A DNA stretch of 64,000 nucleotides, taken from Cylindrotheca closterium (Eukaryota; Bacillariophyta; Bacillariophyceae; Bacillariales; Bacillariaceae). Shown piece after piece: positions 39,836 to 49,551 of this stretch (the stretch's first letter is position 1; every line of letters starts with the position of its first letter). The position numbers were made by a program, and so were the translations under genes. The stretch lies in contig CAKOGP040000001.1 in assembly GCA_933822405.4 (NCBI GenBank), positions 257,083 through 321,082 on the forward strand, written 5' to 3'. The notes beneath the pieces are model-generated. The model did not search any database and was not told the DNA's origin. It saw only the letters and a program-made list of their open reading frames with translations.

Positions 39836-40861
39836 ATGGAAGAAAGGGAAACAGAGAGTCCTCTTTTCACCTTTGGTTTGATTGCCGATATGCAATATTG
39901 CAATCCATTGTTGTACGGCAGAAAGGAAATCAGAGGGAATCCGTCTCATCCAAGAAGTCGGCATTATCTCAAAACTCCAGATCGTTTGAAAGAAGCCATC
40001 CAAACTTTTGAGCAACATGGTGCTGCCTTTGCGATTAGTTTGGGAGATTTGATTGATACAGGATTCGAGAGCTATGATCTGCCACTCCAGATTATGGAAG
40101 AGGAGTCCTCCTCCTCCTCCGCGTTCCCGTGGTATCATGTGTTGGGAAATCATGAATTCTCGGTTCTGGGACCAGAAAAGGCTCAAGTCAGAGATAGACT
40201 GGGAATGCCCGCCAACTACTATCATTTTGACTATGGCAACTACTGTCGATTCATTGTTCTGAATGCCAACGAGTACAGCACTTTTGCTCATTGCAAGGGA
40301 AGCAAGCTGTACAAGGAATCGCGCAGCATGAAGAAATACTTCCAAGAACAACATGACAAAAGAGACAAGGATGATCTAGGGTGCGCCCCAAGCAGCCTGT
40401 CGGGGGCCTTGGGCAATGTCCAACTTGCCTTTTTGCGCCAATCGTTACACGATGCAACGAAAGCAGCCAAAAGGGTCATTATCTGTTCGCACCAGCCTGC
40501 CGATGAGATTTGGGATTATCATGCCCTGCTGGAGACAATCCGGCCATTTCGTCAGAGTATTGTATTGTTTTTGAGTGGTCATTTGCACTTTGGCGATGAA
40601 GGTATCTTGGAGGAGGAAGGAATGGACACGATGATTCCGTGTATCAGCCTCAAGGCCATGATCGAATCACCCGAAAATGCTTATACGTTGGCTCGTTTCT
40701 ATCACAAACGATTGGAACTGATAGGCTATGGAAGACAATATTTCAGGGGAAAGAAGAAGAAAACTCTTGCTCAGGTCATTTCAATGAAGAAACTGGACAT
40801 GGTTGGTGGAATAGCACAGAACTTGGGAACGAAAAAAGCCCTCACAATCCATTTCAATTGA
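39836..40861 (+). CDS. ADPRM: ADPRM-like metallophosphoesterase
   Basis: A single exon of 341 aa. The calcineurin-type metal ligands are in order: GLIADMQYCN (DxQ), ISLGDLIDTG (GD), VLGNHEFSVLG (GNHE), ICSHQPADEIW (H) and FLSGHLHFGDEG (GHxH). The DxQ start in place of DxH, and GNHEF, are typical of ADPRM, a Mn(2+)-dependent ADP-ribose/CDP-alcohol pyrophosphatase. It has no signal peptide, so it is probably cytosolic. It diverges from the methyltransferase gene with a 210-bp interval. Confidence 0.87.
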   Translation: MEERETESPLFTFGLIADMQYCNPLLYGRKEIRGNPSHPRSRHYLKTPDRLKEAIQTFEQHGAAFAISLGDLIDTGFESYDLPLQIMEEESSSSSAFPWYHVLGNHEFSVLGPEKAQVRDRLGMPANYYHFDYGNYCRFIVLNANEYSTFAHCKGSKLYKESRSMKKYFQEQHDKRDKDDLGCAPSSLSGALGNVQLAFLRQSLHDATKAAKRVIICSHQPADEIWDYHALLETIRPFRQSIVLFLSGHLHFGDEGILEEEGMDTMIPCISLKAMIESPENAYTLARFYHKRLELIGYGRQYFRGKKKKTLAQVISMKKLDMVGGIAQNLGTKKALTIHFN

Positions 40862-41255
40862 CGAATTGTCATCATTATGACTGGCAATCAGTCAGTGAAG
40901 CGCTCAATCATCTTCTAGTCTGATGATTATACCTCATGTTGATAAGCAATCTAGATCAAAATCACGAGAAACGTGCCATACTTATTTGTCGGGTGGAAGG
41001 TATGAAAGGTTGACGAGATGAGGACTTGGCCAGGATAGTCAAAGGAGAAACATATATTTTTTTGTAAATATGGATACCCCCTAAAATTTATTTATTTATT
41101 TCTAATCTCTAGTGTGTTATGCCCAATACTTTCTCGCTTGCTTGATCCTGAGAAATGGAATGGTACGAATAATGGTCTTTTTAAAAAATAGACAAGAGTG
41201 TCAGCAATATTGACCATTGCAGCATTGATTGATTGAAATCAATTTCCGATCGTAT
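40862..41255. other. Intergenic 3' regions of convergent genes
   Basis: 394 bp, T-rich near 41050-41105. I see no gene, RNA or repeat. Confidence 0.5.
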
Positions 41256-41669
41256 TCATAGCATTCGGTGGAATTGTGGAAGTTGACCACGATCTTGATA
41301 TTCGCAGTAGCGAATGGTTTCGCTGTATGATTCCAGTATCTCAAGTGTCGTGTTGGTCGCCCTTTCAAGCTCCTCCTCCTGGTGGTGGACCAAAGCAAGC
41401 TGGGAATCCTGTATCGCCTGTTCGTTGCGTTGCGCTGTAATGAGCTCGCCGCGAGCCTTTTGTAACCCCTCGGAGAAAGTCTGATATTCCAGTCGTTGGG
41501 CACGTGTAAGATTGGCAAGCTTCCAAGCCTCCAAGCGGGCAGCAGCATCGCGCTCCTCGGAACCGATAGCTCCTTTCAATTCATCGAGTATGTCCACGAG
41601 GAAATGTTCAGAACCTTTAGCCCCATTGCGGATAGTGATGGAATATATGGGTTTACTCAATACTGCCAT
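41256..41669 (-). CDS. Small unknown coiled-coil protein
   Basis: A 137-aa frame from ATG 41669 (MAVLSKPIYSITIRNG), following GCC. The longer upstream extension to 41843 is basic and unlikely to be translated. The body is a continuous amphipathic helix (AARLEAWKLANLTRAQRLEY, VHHQEEELERATNTTLEIL) rich in Glu, Ala and Gln. No signal peptide or TM. The fold resembles prefoldin- or SNARE-like coiled coils, but no family motif supports a name. Confidence 0.55.
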   Translation of the reverse strand: MAVLSKPIYSITIRNGAKGSEHFLVDILDELKGAIGSEERDAAARLEAWKLANLTRAQRLEYQTFSEGLQKARGELITAQRNEQAIQDSQLALVHHQEEELERATNTTLEILESYSETIRYCEYQDRGQLPQFHRML

Positions 41670-42381
41670 GGTGAATATATGAGAATGGAAATGAAATGTA
41701 GTTGGTATGGTTGGGGGTTTGATGGGTTTTTGAAGTTGGTTTTTCTTTTTAAAAAAGTGATGGATTGAACTCGGCTCAACCAACACAGGAACAAGGAATC
41801 CTCGCGCGTCCGCCAGGTATTTCATTATGTAAAATATTCGCAAAACCCCCAGTCGGGCAACTGAATTGTGACCGTTTCGAGCGTGAGGTTTTCAGTTTTG
41901 GGTTTTCAGCACCCACAAACTTCTGACTCCTCCGAATAAAAGACCAATAGAAGACTAACTTAGTCCGCGCCATCGAAATTGTCTAAGTGAAATGCCTACT
42001 GTAGTACCGAGCATTTGCGTACGCAGCAATTACTACCGGTACCAGAGCACAAGGTTTGTCAAGTTTTGGCGGGTTGGCTTGAGCATATTTTTCATTATTC
42101 GTTCATCCAAAGGAATAGCAACGGAAAACACCACACGCAGCGGCAATAGCTTCTGTCCGTGTCATTTTCTACACCATCTCAGTCTCTTGCTTTCATCATA
42201 TAGCTTTGCAGTTGATTTCATTTGACTACTGTCTTGCCAATTGCTTTGATTGAAAAGATTACAAACGGCGTTGGACTGGAAACACCATACTCGAATACAA
42301 ACAGAAACACAAACAGAAACACAAACACAGATACAAATACAAATACAAACAGTATACCAACAAACTATCACAACAGCAGCA
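41670..42381. other. Divergent intergenic region with an ACAAA-rich leader
   Basis: 712 bp between two outward-facing genes. Just upstream of the CAF-1 start (42296-42355) lies a low-complexity (ACAAAC/ACAAAT) run, probably 5' leader of the mRNA. A GGTACC palindrome occurs at about 42037. Nothing else is visible. Confidence 0.55.
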
Positions 42382-44411
42382 ATGAAGGTCGAAACACCTC
42401 AAATTTTGTGGAATATCGAGGGCGACTCTCGCAAGAATGCTCCTCTGTACAGCATTGCGATGCAAGAAAGCGGTCTGGTGGAAAATGGTCACGTTTTGGC
42501 CACGGCTGGAAACACGAACATTATCAATCTTTGGAAGGTTTCCTTTGCTTCTCACGATGATGATGATGGTGATGATGGTGATGATGGCGACAAGGAAAAA
42601 CAACTCTTTCACATGGACTGCAAAAACCTGCTCAACAAGGTAGATTACATGACGAGTCTCTCGAGACACGAACGGCCCGTCAATTCCGTAGCCTTTTCAC
42701 CGAATGGCTTGCATTTGGCCACGGCGGGAGAAGCGGGCAATATTATCATTTGGTCCGTCCCTTTGTCAAAGAGAGGGAATGGTAATGGAAAGCATTTTTG
42801 GTCCACCCTGGCATCCGAAAAAGAATTGGCCGTCAAGATTGTCAGCACGCATTGCGAGGGAGTCACGGATTTGTCCTGGAGCGCCGATTCCAAACGATTC
42901 ATGGTCGGGACCATCGATTCCCAAGTACAAGTTTGGGAGGACAAACAATATGCCCACAATATGGCAAACACCGAATCACAACAAAAGGATAGTGAATGGC
43001 AGTCTGTCTTTCGAAGTGGGGAGCATAGCTCGTTTGTCCAAGGAGTTTCCTATGATCCCCTAGGCGTCTATTTGGCCAGTATGGGGAGCGACCGAACCTG
43101 CCGTCTATTTCCACGCAAAATTCCACCCAAATCCAAGAAAAAGGTCCTACGGCCGTCCAACAGTTGTAAGGATGCTCCTCCTCCTGCAGAACCACCGCTG
43201 GAACACCAACAAATGGTCTCCCAACTCATGACGGAACATAAGGTGGAAATGGGAAAGACTAAGAGGATCAAACAGCGCACCACGGCGACGGATCCCGAAA
43301 CGGGAGCCCAAACCAAGCAGCGTCTTTTTGTGGACGAATCGACCTGTGAGTCTTTTTTTCGACGGCTCAGTTGGACCACTGACGGCGCCTATCTAGTCAC
43401 TCCGGCGGCGCTCTGGCACAATGAAGATGGGGCAGATGAATCATCCTCGTCGTCGTCGCCTTCCTTTGCTACCTACTTATTTGCCCGCCACAAATTTGAT
43501 GAACCTTGCAAAGTGCTTCCTGGATTGGATAAGGTACGATTCATTGATTCATTGATTCATTCATTAATGGATTCATTCATTAATGGATTGAAACGTTGTG
43601 TGGCGTTGGCACTTTCAGTACTGATGTTCTGACATTTTTTCTTTTTTTTCCTTTCAAGCCTTCGGTAGTCGTCCGACCGAATCCAGTTCTGTTTGAATTG
43701 CCAACGACGAAGAATCAATCGAACAAGAATCGACCCAGCGAGAGTGAATGTGAATCCAAGGAAAATGAATCCCCCAAGGGCCGCAACCACAAGAACCTAC
43801 CGTATCGATCCATCTTTGCCGTCATGACCTTGGATTCCATATTGATTTACGATACCCACCATTCCCATCCTTTGTCGATTGTAAGGGGTTTGCATTATAC
43901 GGGGCTCACGGATTGTTCTTGGTCCCAAGATGGGCACAGTCTAGTGGTTTGCAGTACCGATGGATATCTGTCCATTATCAATTTTGGACCCAATGAATTG
44001 GGCAAGGTATACCAACCACCACCAGCAGCACAAGAATCACAAATGCCAGCAGCCGTCATGGCACGACCACCACAAGTCAAAATGATGATGCAAAATCCCA
44101 GTCCTGTTTCCAGTCCCATTCCTCCGTGTCGACCTGGACCGGCAGTCTTGGAATCACGGCCGACCAAGAAGACGCGAATCACTCCAACCACGCTGTCTCC
44201 TACGTCCACAATGATGACATGTAGTAGTTCCACTATTGCTACTAAGAGTCCAACAACAGTCAGCACTGCTACGAAACGTAGTGCACCAGAGACGGAAGAA
44301 GTGGGGGATGCCGTCAACAAGCTGTCATTGAACAGCCGATTACACGTTGCAGATGGGGAGAAACAGCCCAAAAAGAAGAAGCGGATTCAACCCATGTTGA
44401 TTTCAACGTAA
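42382..44411 (+). CDS. CHAF1B: Chromatin assembly factor 1 p60 subunit (WD40)
   Basis: Two exons are inferred, 42382-43533 and 43659-44411, 634 aa. The WD40 repeats are visible: VLATAGNTNIINLWKV, VNSVAFSPNGLHLATAGEAG with IIIWSV, VTDLSWSADSKRFMVGTIDS with VQVWED, VQGVSYDPLGVYLASMGSDR, and TDCSWSQDGHSLVVCSTDGY. The start KVETPQILWN is the p60/Cac2/FAS2 signature. The C-terminus is Ser/Thr/Pro-rich and ends KKKKRIQPMLIST, resembling a HIR/CAF B-domain for ASF1 binding. CAF-1 loads H3-H4 onto replicated DNA. A further splice (44408 GTAAGC to 44470 CAG) would replace the stop with 17 residues, ending at 44525. Confidence 0.9.
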
Positions 44412-44785
44412 GCTTTGATTAGATTGATGTTTTAAATTGATTGGCCGTGGGGATAACGTGGAACTTTCAGTAATGACATGAGCAACTCGATAATCGGTAA
44501 TGGTCCTACCGAGTTCATCTTGTGAAGCATGGGTAAATGTAAGAATAATGATAGCAATGTCATCTACAGTAGTTCGACCAGACTATACTATACATCAAAA
44601 TAAGTATTGCATGCACTGTAGTGGAGCCAAAATGAAAACGAAGATTGTATCGATAACAAGTCTCAACCATTCATGTTTCGAGTTTTTTTAGTTTATAACT
44701 ATTCTATTTGTTTTCGGAGGGTAACACAACTAACCCTTGCCATGTATCCTTTCAGTATATTATACATTGTCCATTTCCAAACTTA
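44412..44785. other. Intergenic 3' regions of convergent genes
   Basis: Trailers of CAF-1 p60 (with a possible extra small exon at 44471-44525) and of the 4-TM gene. No other feature seen. Confidence 0.5.
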
Positions 44786-45256
44786 CTACTCCATCGTTCC
44801 ATAAGGCGTCGCATCTGCCGAGACGTCTTCTGTTGAAGGATCATCATCATCCAACGGTTTCGAGGATGCGACAACAAAGGAACAAATGCATAGGACAAAG
44901 GTCATGGTTCCAAAGATATATTGTTCCAGCCACGTTTTCGCCAATGCATTTCCCAGTGTATTGAGCCCCATGTAAAAGGCAACGAACCAACTGGCTCCTC
45001 GTATGAATTTGGAAGGTCCTGGTTTGGTTCGTCGGTGAACAATGTGTGCCATGCCACATAATATGGCGCAAGCTGCCAGACTGGCAATACTGGCCTGGAA
45101 GGTGAGCTCATCATTGGCACCACCCCACACAATATCAGATGGAAGGAGTCCTACGGCAATGCCAACCTGGATGGCACCCATGGTGCCAAAGAGGCAGACG
45201 GCAATGGAAGCTGCCCATTCTGGTCGAGTTGTGGGTTTGGTGAAATGAAGAGACAT
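44786..45256 (-). CDS. Four-TM small membrane protein, unknown
   Basis: A 156-aa frame from ATG 45256 (MSLHFTKPTTRPE); ATG 45280 adds eight residues. Four hydrophobic segments: AASIAVCLFGTMGAIQVGIA, FQASIASLAACAILCGMAHI, GASWFVAFYMGLNTLGNALA, FGTMTFVLCICSFVVASS. An IVWGGANDE motif lies between the first two. The tail is acidic. There is no signal or plastid pre-sequence. This layout is found in small bacterial-like membrane proteins of unknown function; I give no name. Confidence 0.65.
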   Translation of the reverse strand: MSLHFTKPTTRPEWAASIAVCLFGTMGAIQVGIAVGLLPSDIVWGGANDELTFQASIASLAACAILCGMAHIVHRRTKPGPSKFIRGASWFVAFYMGLNTLGNALAKTWLEQYIFGTMTFVLCICSFVVASSKPLDDDDPSTEDVSADATPYGTME

Positions 45257-45645
45257 GATGATTTTGTGACTATCTGTCACACAAGTGAAGGCCTATTGGG
45301 AGATGGCGCTACGACTGGCAGTAGGTGATCAATGAGACCAACACATGACTTCTCTGGAGTTCGTGTTGCCTCTTTCAAGACCTAACTCAAAAGCTTCACT
45401 TTTTCAAAATCGTCCTGGGCAATCTTGAGTCCCAGTTCGCACACTCGTGACCCACCAATTTGCGTCTGTCGTGCGTTGCGCTGAGTCACCGTCGGTGATG
45501 TTGCAGTTCTTCGTCGCTTATTATTTCCTCGATGACACAGAACAAGTATCGACGTCAACGATCCTAATCAGAACACCTTCAATCCAATACACACTACCCG
45601 AGAACCACAACCAACAACCCTTTTTTCATATTGCGGCAAAACAGG
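45257..45645. other. Divergent intergenic region
   Basis: 389 bp with the promoter sides of the 4-TM gene and of guanylate kinase. A frame from 45447 runs into the kinase gene in another phase and is not supported. Nothing else seen. Confidence 0.5.
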
Positions 45646-46407
45646 ATGAAAGCGGGACAGTCTCCTTCATTGATTACAGTTATAATGGTACTCTACGCAA
45701 CCTTTTGCCGAGGGTTTTCAAGACCCAATTCGAGTCATCGAAGAATTGCTGGAAATCCTTTGCGAATGGTGTTGGCCGATTTCTTTTCCACATCGATTGT
45801 CACTCGAAACGACGAAAATCAAGTTTTGGATCCACTGATTGTATGTGGACCTTCTGGGGTTGGAAAGGGCACCATCATTGCCAAATTCATGGAGGAAATG
45901 GGAGGACGTGACCAATTCGGATTTACGGTTTCTCATACGACTCGACAACCAAGAGAAGGAGAAGTGAATGGCGTTCATTATCACTTTGTTGACATTGAAG
46001 ACATGAAGCAACAAATTCAGCAAGGTGCCTTTCTGGAATTCGCAGAGGTCCATGGTAATTTTTACGGAACCAGTCTTCAATCTCTAAGGGATGTCCAAGA
46101 CCAAGGCAAGCGCTGTCTTTTGGACATTGACGTTGAGGGCGTTCGATCCGTCAAAAACATTGCTTCGGAAATGTTGCTAGAGCCAAAGTATTTGTTCATT
46201 GCACCACCTTCTTTCGATGCACTGAAGGAGCGTTTGGTTGGGCGGGGTACGGAAACTCCTGAAAGTCTGTCACGACGAACGGCCAACGCCAAGGCCGAAC
46301 TCGAGTACGGAACTCCTCAAAACTTTGATTCCATTGTAGTCAACAATGACTTGGATGTGGCTTGTCAAGACTTTGCAGAAGCTGTCCGAAAGATGTATGA
46401 CCTATGA
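45646..46407 (+). CDS. Guanylate kinase with N-terminal targeting region
   Basis: A single exon, 253 aa from ATG 45646; ATG 45685 (MVLYATFCRGFSRPNSS) is another candidate. PLIVCGPSGVGKGTIIAKF is the P-loop, SHTTRQPREGEVNGVHYHF the GMP-binding segment, EFAEVHGNFYGTS and CLLDIDVEGVRSVK the rest of the core. GMP is phosphorylated to GDP with ATP. The 50-70 residues before the core are hydrophobic then basic, pointing to an organelle (plastid or mitochondrion); TFCRGFSRP is only a weak match to an ASAFAP site. The protein ends soon after the core. Confidence 0.9.
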   Translation: MKAGQSPSLITVIMVLYATFCRGFSRPNSSHRRIAGNPLRMVLADFFSTSIVTRNDENQVLDPLIVCGPSGVGKGTIIAKFMEEMGGRDQFGFTVSHTTRQPREGEVNGVHYHFVDIEDMKQQIQQGAFLEFAEVHGNFYGTSLQSLRDVQDQGKRCLLDIDVEGVRSVKNIASEMLLEPKYLFIAPPSFDALKERLVGRGTETPESLSRRTANAKAELEYGTPQNFDSIVVNNDLDVACQDFAEAVRKMYDL

Positions 46408-46608
46408 AAAAAATCACGAATGAATTGTTGTTGTAAAATTGTAAACATTACTTTTAAAAAAATATAAAAATTCCATGAGAATATGTGGGCATCATAATTG
46501 CTCTAGAAAAAAGAGAGAAACACATTCGATCTTGTACTTGTACGACAGCGATCTCAATTGCCAAAACGGAAAATCTTTTGCTCTATTCTGCTAATCTCAA
46601 AAAAGTCT

Positions 46609-47418
46609 CTACAGCTTTGGTCTGGGAATGTCAGCAGTGTCCCCGAGAGTTGTGTAGATATTACCTCCCAATCTACCCACTGGTTTTAACTTCATGGTAT
46701 CTACATTTGGCTTGAGTGGATCAAAACCATCCACCAAGACTTGATCGTCCACATGAAAACGGACAATCTTTGCCAATACAATTTCGGTCGTTTCACTTCC
46801 AGAAGAATTTTTTATGGTGTGCACATGGTCCAAGACGCACTCATAGGTTACAGCTGCTTCCTTGACTCGTGGGGCATTGACGACTTTGCAGTCTTCTTTG
46901 GTCATGCCAGACTCCAAAAACTCGTCCACATCACTTGCATAGTTACCACAACTTTGGTTGGCAGCATCCAAGTACCACTCGGAAATGATGTTTACCGCAA
47001 ACTCCTTGGATTCCAAAATGTTTGCTATAGAATCTTTCTTTTCGCCACCATTGCGGCAGAATCCAATGGCTAACATGGGAGGATCGTGGGCAACGGCTCC
47101 AAAATAGCTAAAGGGAGCAACATTGTCAAGGCCAGTTTTGGAGTTCCGCGAAGACACCAAGGCAATAGGACGAGGTGTGGTGGTTGAAATCATGAGATTG
47201 TAGCACGATTTCAGATTGGAGGGATCAAATACGTGAACTTTAGATCCAAATCCGGAAGGCACAGTAGGGACTTGACCAGGTGTGTAGCTTGGTCGAGTTG
47301 CAAGACGGCCGATGGTGCCTAGACGACGGTTCCACCAAGTGGCTAAGGCAAAACCCGCACCAAGGCCCATTGTGGCAGTTGCTGCAAGCATTCCTGAATT
47401 CGAATTGTTCTCTGGCAT
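46609..47418 (-). CDS. Flavin-reductase-like FMN-binding split-barrel protein
   Basis: A single exon, 269 aa from ATG 47418 (MPENNSNSGML). LMISTTTPRPIALVSSRNSK, NVAPFSYFGAVAHDPPMLAI, KDSIANILESKEFAVNIIS and the later HVDDQVLVDG form the flavin reductase-like domain, an FMN-binding split barrel. One hydrophobic stretch (AATATMGLGAGFALATWW) follows the start and may anchor or target it. The reaction is not fixed: members include NAD(P)H:FMN reductases and oxidase partners. An upstream ATG at 47535 would add 39 residues. Confidence 0.85.
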   Translation of the reverse strand: MPENNSNSGMLAATATMGLGAGFALATWWNRRLGTIGRLATRPSYTPGQVPTVPSGFGSKVHVFDPSNLKSCYNLMISTTTPRPIALVSSRNSKTGLDNVAPFSYFGAVAHDPPMLAIGFCRNGGEKKDSIANILESKEFAVNIISEWYLDAANQSCGNYASDVDEFLESGMTKEDCKVVNAPRVKEAAVTYECVLDHVHTIKNSSGSETTEIVLAKIVRFHVDDQVLVDGFDPLKPNVDTMKLKPVGRLGGNIYTTLGDTADIPRPKL

Positions 47419-47670
47419 CGTTTCGCGTGAATTTTTGCGAGTCGGAAGTTGTGCTGTGGAGTTTTTGTTGTTTGTGTTGTTCTTGGGATTGCATTGGAAG
47501 CAAAATCGAAAAAGGCAACCATCACTTATTTGCACAATACATTACGAAATGACGTCACTCGCTTCTACAGTCCATTTGCCTTGCGAGAGAAAGGCCTGGA
47601 GGACATTTCTGCCTCCTCTTTTTGCTAGGTATTATACTTTTAAAAGAAGATCATAGTTTAGATATTCACG

Positions 47671-48915
47671 CTATGCTGATACTAGTTCTGCATTTCCAAT
47701 TTTCTTCAACAGATCGACAACATCTTCAGGATCCAAGACTGAGTTTTCTTCTTGTAAACAACCTAGCAACAACAACCCAAATCGTCAGATACAATAGTAA
47801 AAGCGGGCAAACAAATGGAACAATGACAATACGTAATACTCACTTGCGGAACCACAGGCTAGTCCAAAGGTGAAAGCCGAAACTGCTGCATTCATCGATG
47901 GATCGGAGATAATACCTTTGTTGGCTTTCATTTGCTCTTGCAGCACCGACCAACAATCGTCTAAAAGGGTAGTACTCTTGTCGTCATTCGTCAGACAAAG
48001 CCACGCGGCTAGGGTTCCACCTGCTACAGCATCACCAGCACCAATTGGGAAGAGGGGTTTGCCAGGATCCAACACAGGGACTGGGAGTTTGTAAAGAACA
48101 GTGTCGTCACCATTCTTGTCAAACGCGGCAAAATATCCGGGATGCCGGCCATCAGTAATTGCTAGTCCGACGAGTGCGTTCCGAGATGTTGAGTACTTTT
48201 CCCGAAAGAGCTTGATAGCTTCCGTCAATTCTTCAAAAGTAATTCCCCCAGCTTCACTGCTGCTCTTTTTGGAGCCAGCCAATTTGCAGAGTTCTGACGC
48301 ATTCACCTTGAATATAGAAGGTCCCGAATCTTTCTTGGAATCCATCTTGGCCAGCAAGGATTCCACTCCGGCAACGGAGTCCACCAAACACAAAGTTTCG
48401 GTACTGGCTGATCGATCATATATCTTGGCATAGGTTTCCTCATCACAGCCCGGTGGCATGGAACCCATAATACAAAGTGCTGATGCTGCATCAATTCCAT
48501 TTAGCTTCACAAGCAGCTCGTCCATTTCTTCCCCACTAATCAGTCCGCTGGGCTCGACGAGTTCGGTGGTTTCGTCGGAGGCAACGATTGAGGTGCATAT
48601 GCGCGTATCTTCCTTGGTACGGACCGTCAGGTCGAGGGCAGATTCGCCCAGAATATCTTTCAAGAGGTCATAAACGGAGTTTCCAGAGGATCCACAACCC
48701 ACAAACTGCGCCAACTTTAATCCAGAATCCGAGTCCGGTGCGAGACAATTCATCGCAATTGCAACATCCTGTCCCTTGCCACCAACGCCTGTTTGGATGC
48801 TGGCTGCTCTATGAACGTTTCCTGGGACTAAAATTCCATCATCAGGGAGAATGAATCGCTTTTGAAGGGCACCATTAAGTCCCACAATGATCTTGGTGGC
48901 TGACATTGCTTTCAT
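47671..48915 (-). CDS. PfkB-family sugar kinase, FruK/LacC-like
   Basis: Two exons are inferred, 48915-47844 and 47762-47671 (81-nt intron), 387 aa. Residues 8-60 read IIVGLNGALQKRF, then a GVGGKGQDVAIAMNCL motif (PfkB signature 1). FPIGAGDAVAGGTLAAWLCL is the ATP/sugar-binding signature 2 with the catalytic Asp in GAGDA. The join GSAS|CLQEENSVLDPEDV adds a C-terminal helix typical of the family. The NGALQ start and GVGGKG place it near 1-phosphofructokinase/tagatose-6-phosphate kinase. ATG 48906 is an alternative start. Reading on without splicing would end with a poor tail (SEYYVLSLFHLF). Confidence 0.88.
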
Positions 48916-49551
48916 GGTACTGTATGATACTTCAGATTGAGTTTTGATTTGACTTCAGTTCACTTAGAGTCAGTGTTGTGACGTATCCATTCGTTCGTGA
49001 ATGGGCATGGATCACGAATTGCAGTCTGTCAGTCATGCATCGTGGTGCACTTTTTTGTTTTGTTTCAAAGATCAAGCTGCTACCTCTCCAACGGCCAACG
49101 GAACCGAAAGTGTTCTTGACTGAACTCTCGGCTCTACCCTGCCTTCGCACCAGCAGTAGAAAATTGATTATCACCAAACGTGGTGGTCACTTTTTGCAGT
49201 GTGTGCAGCATCATCTTCCCATGAGATGACATACCGTACAAGTGAAATATACACAACGAGATGATCAATTTCTCTTCGTATTCTCAAATCTCAATCCCAC
49301 TGTGATGACCCGTGATTGAAACCAATCCGCGTGACTAGAATTCGTTAACGAGAAAAAACGGTTCAGTTAAAATGCACACGTAAAGTACCGTGGAGGCGCC
49401 GTAGGCTCTACTAAATTATCGTTTTGCCGGCCCGAGCTAGATTTTTCTGGCCACATTTTTAGCACACAAAGCATCCAAAAGAAACTTCTGCATTTTCAAA
49501 CCCTATACTGGACGAGTAGCGACAAGATAAGACAGATACATACAATACACA
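48916..49551. other. Divergent intergenic region
   Basis: 636 bp with promoter sides of the sugar kinase and of the stalk-protein gene. A 6-bp-arm hairpin (CCATTC/GAATGG) lies near 48984-49001. An 81-codon minus frame (48932-49177) shows no features. No gene seen. Confidence 0.5.

Noticed and set aside
45447..45911. Plus-strand frame of 154 codons overlapping guanylate kinase
   Set aside because: It is in a different phase, has no domain, and covers the P-loop region of the kinase, whose motifs are unambiguous.
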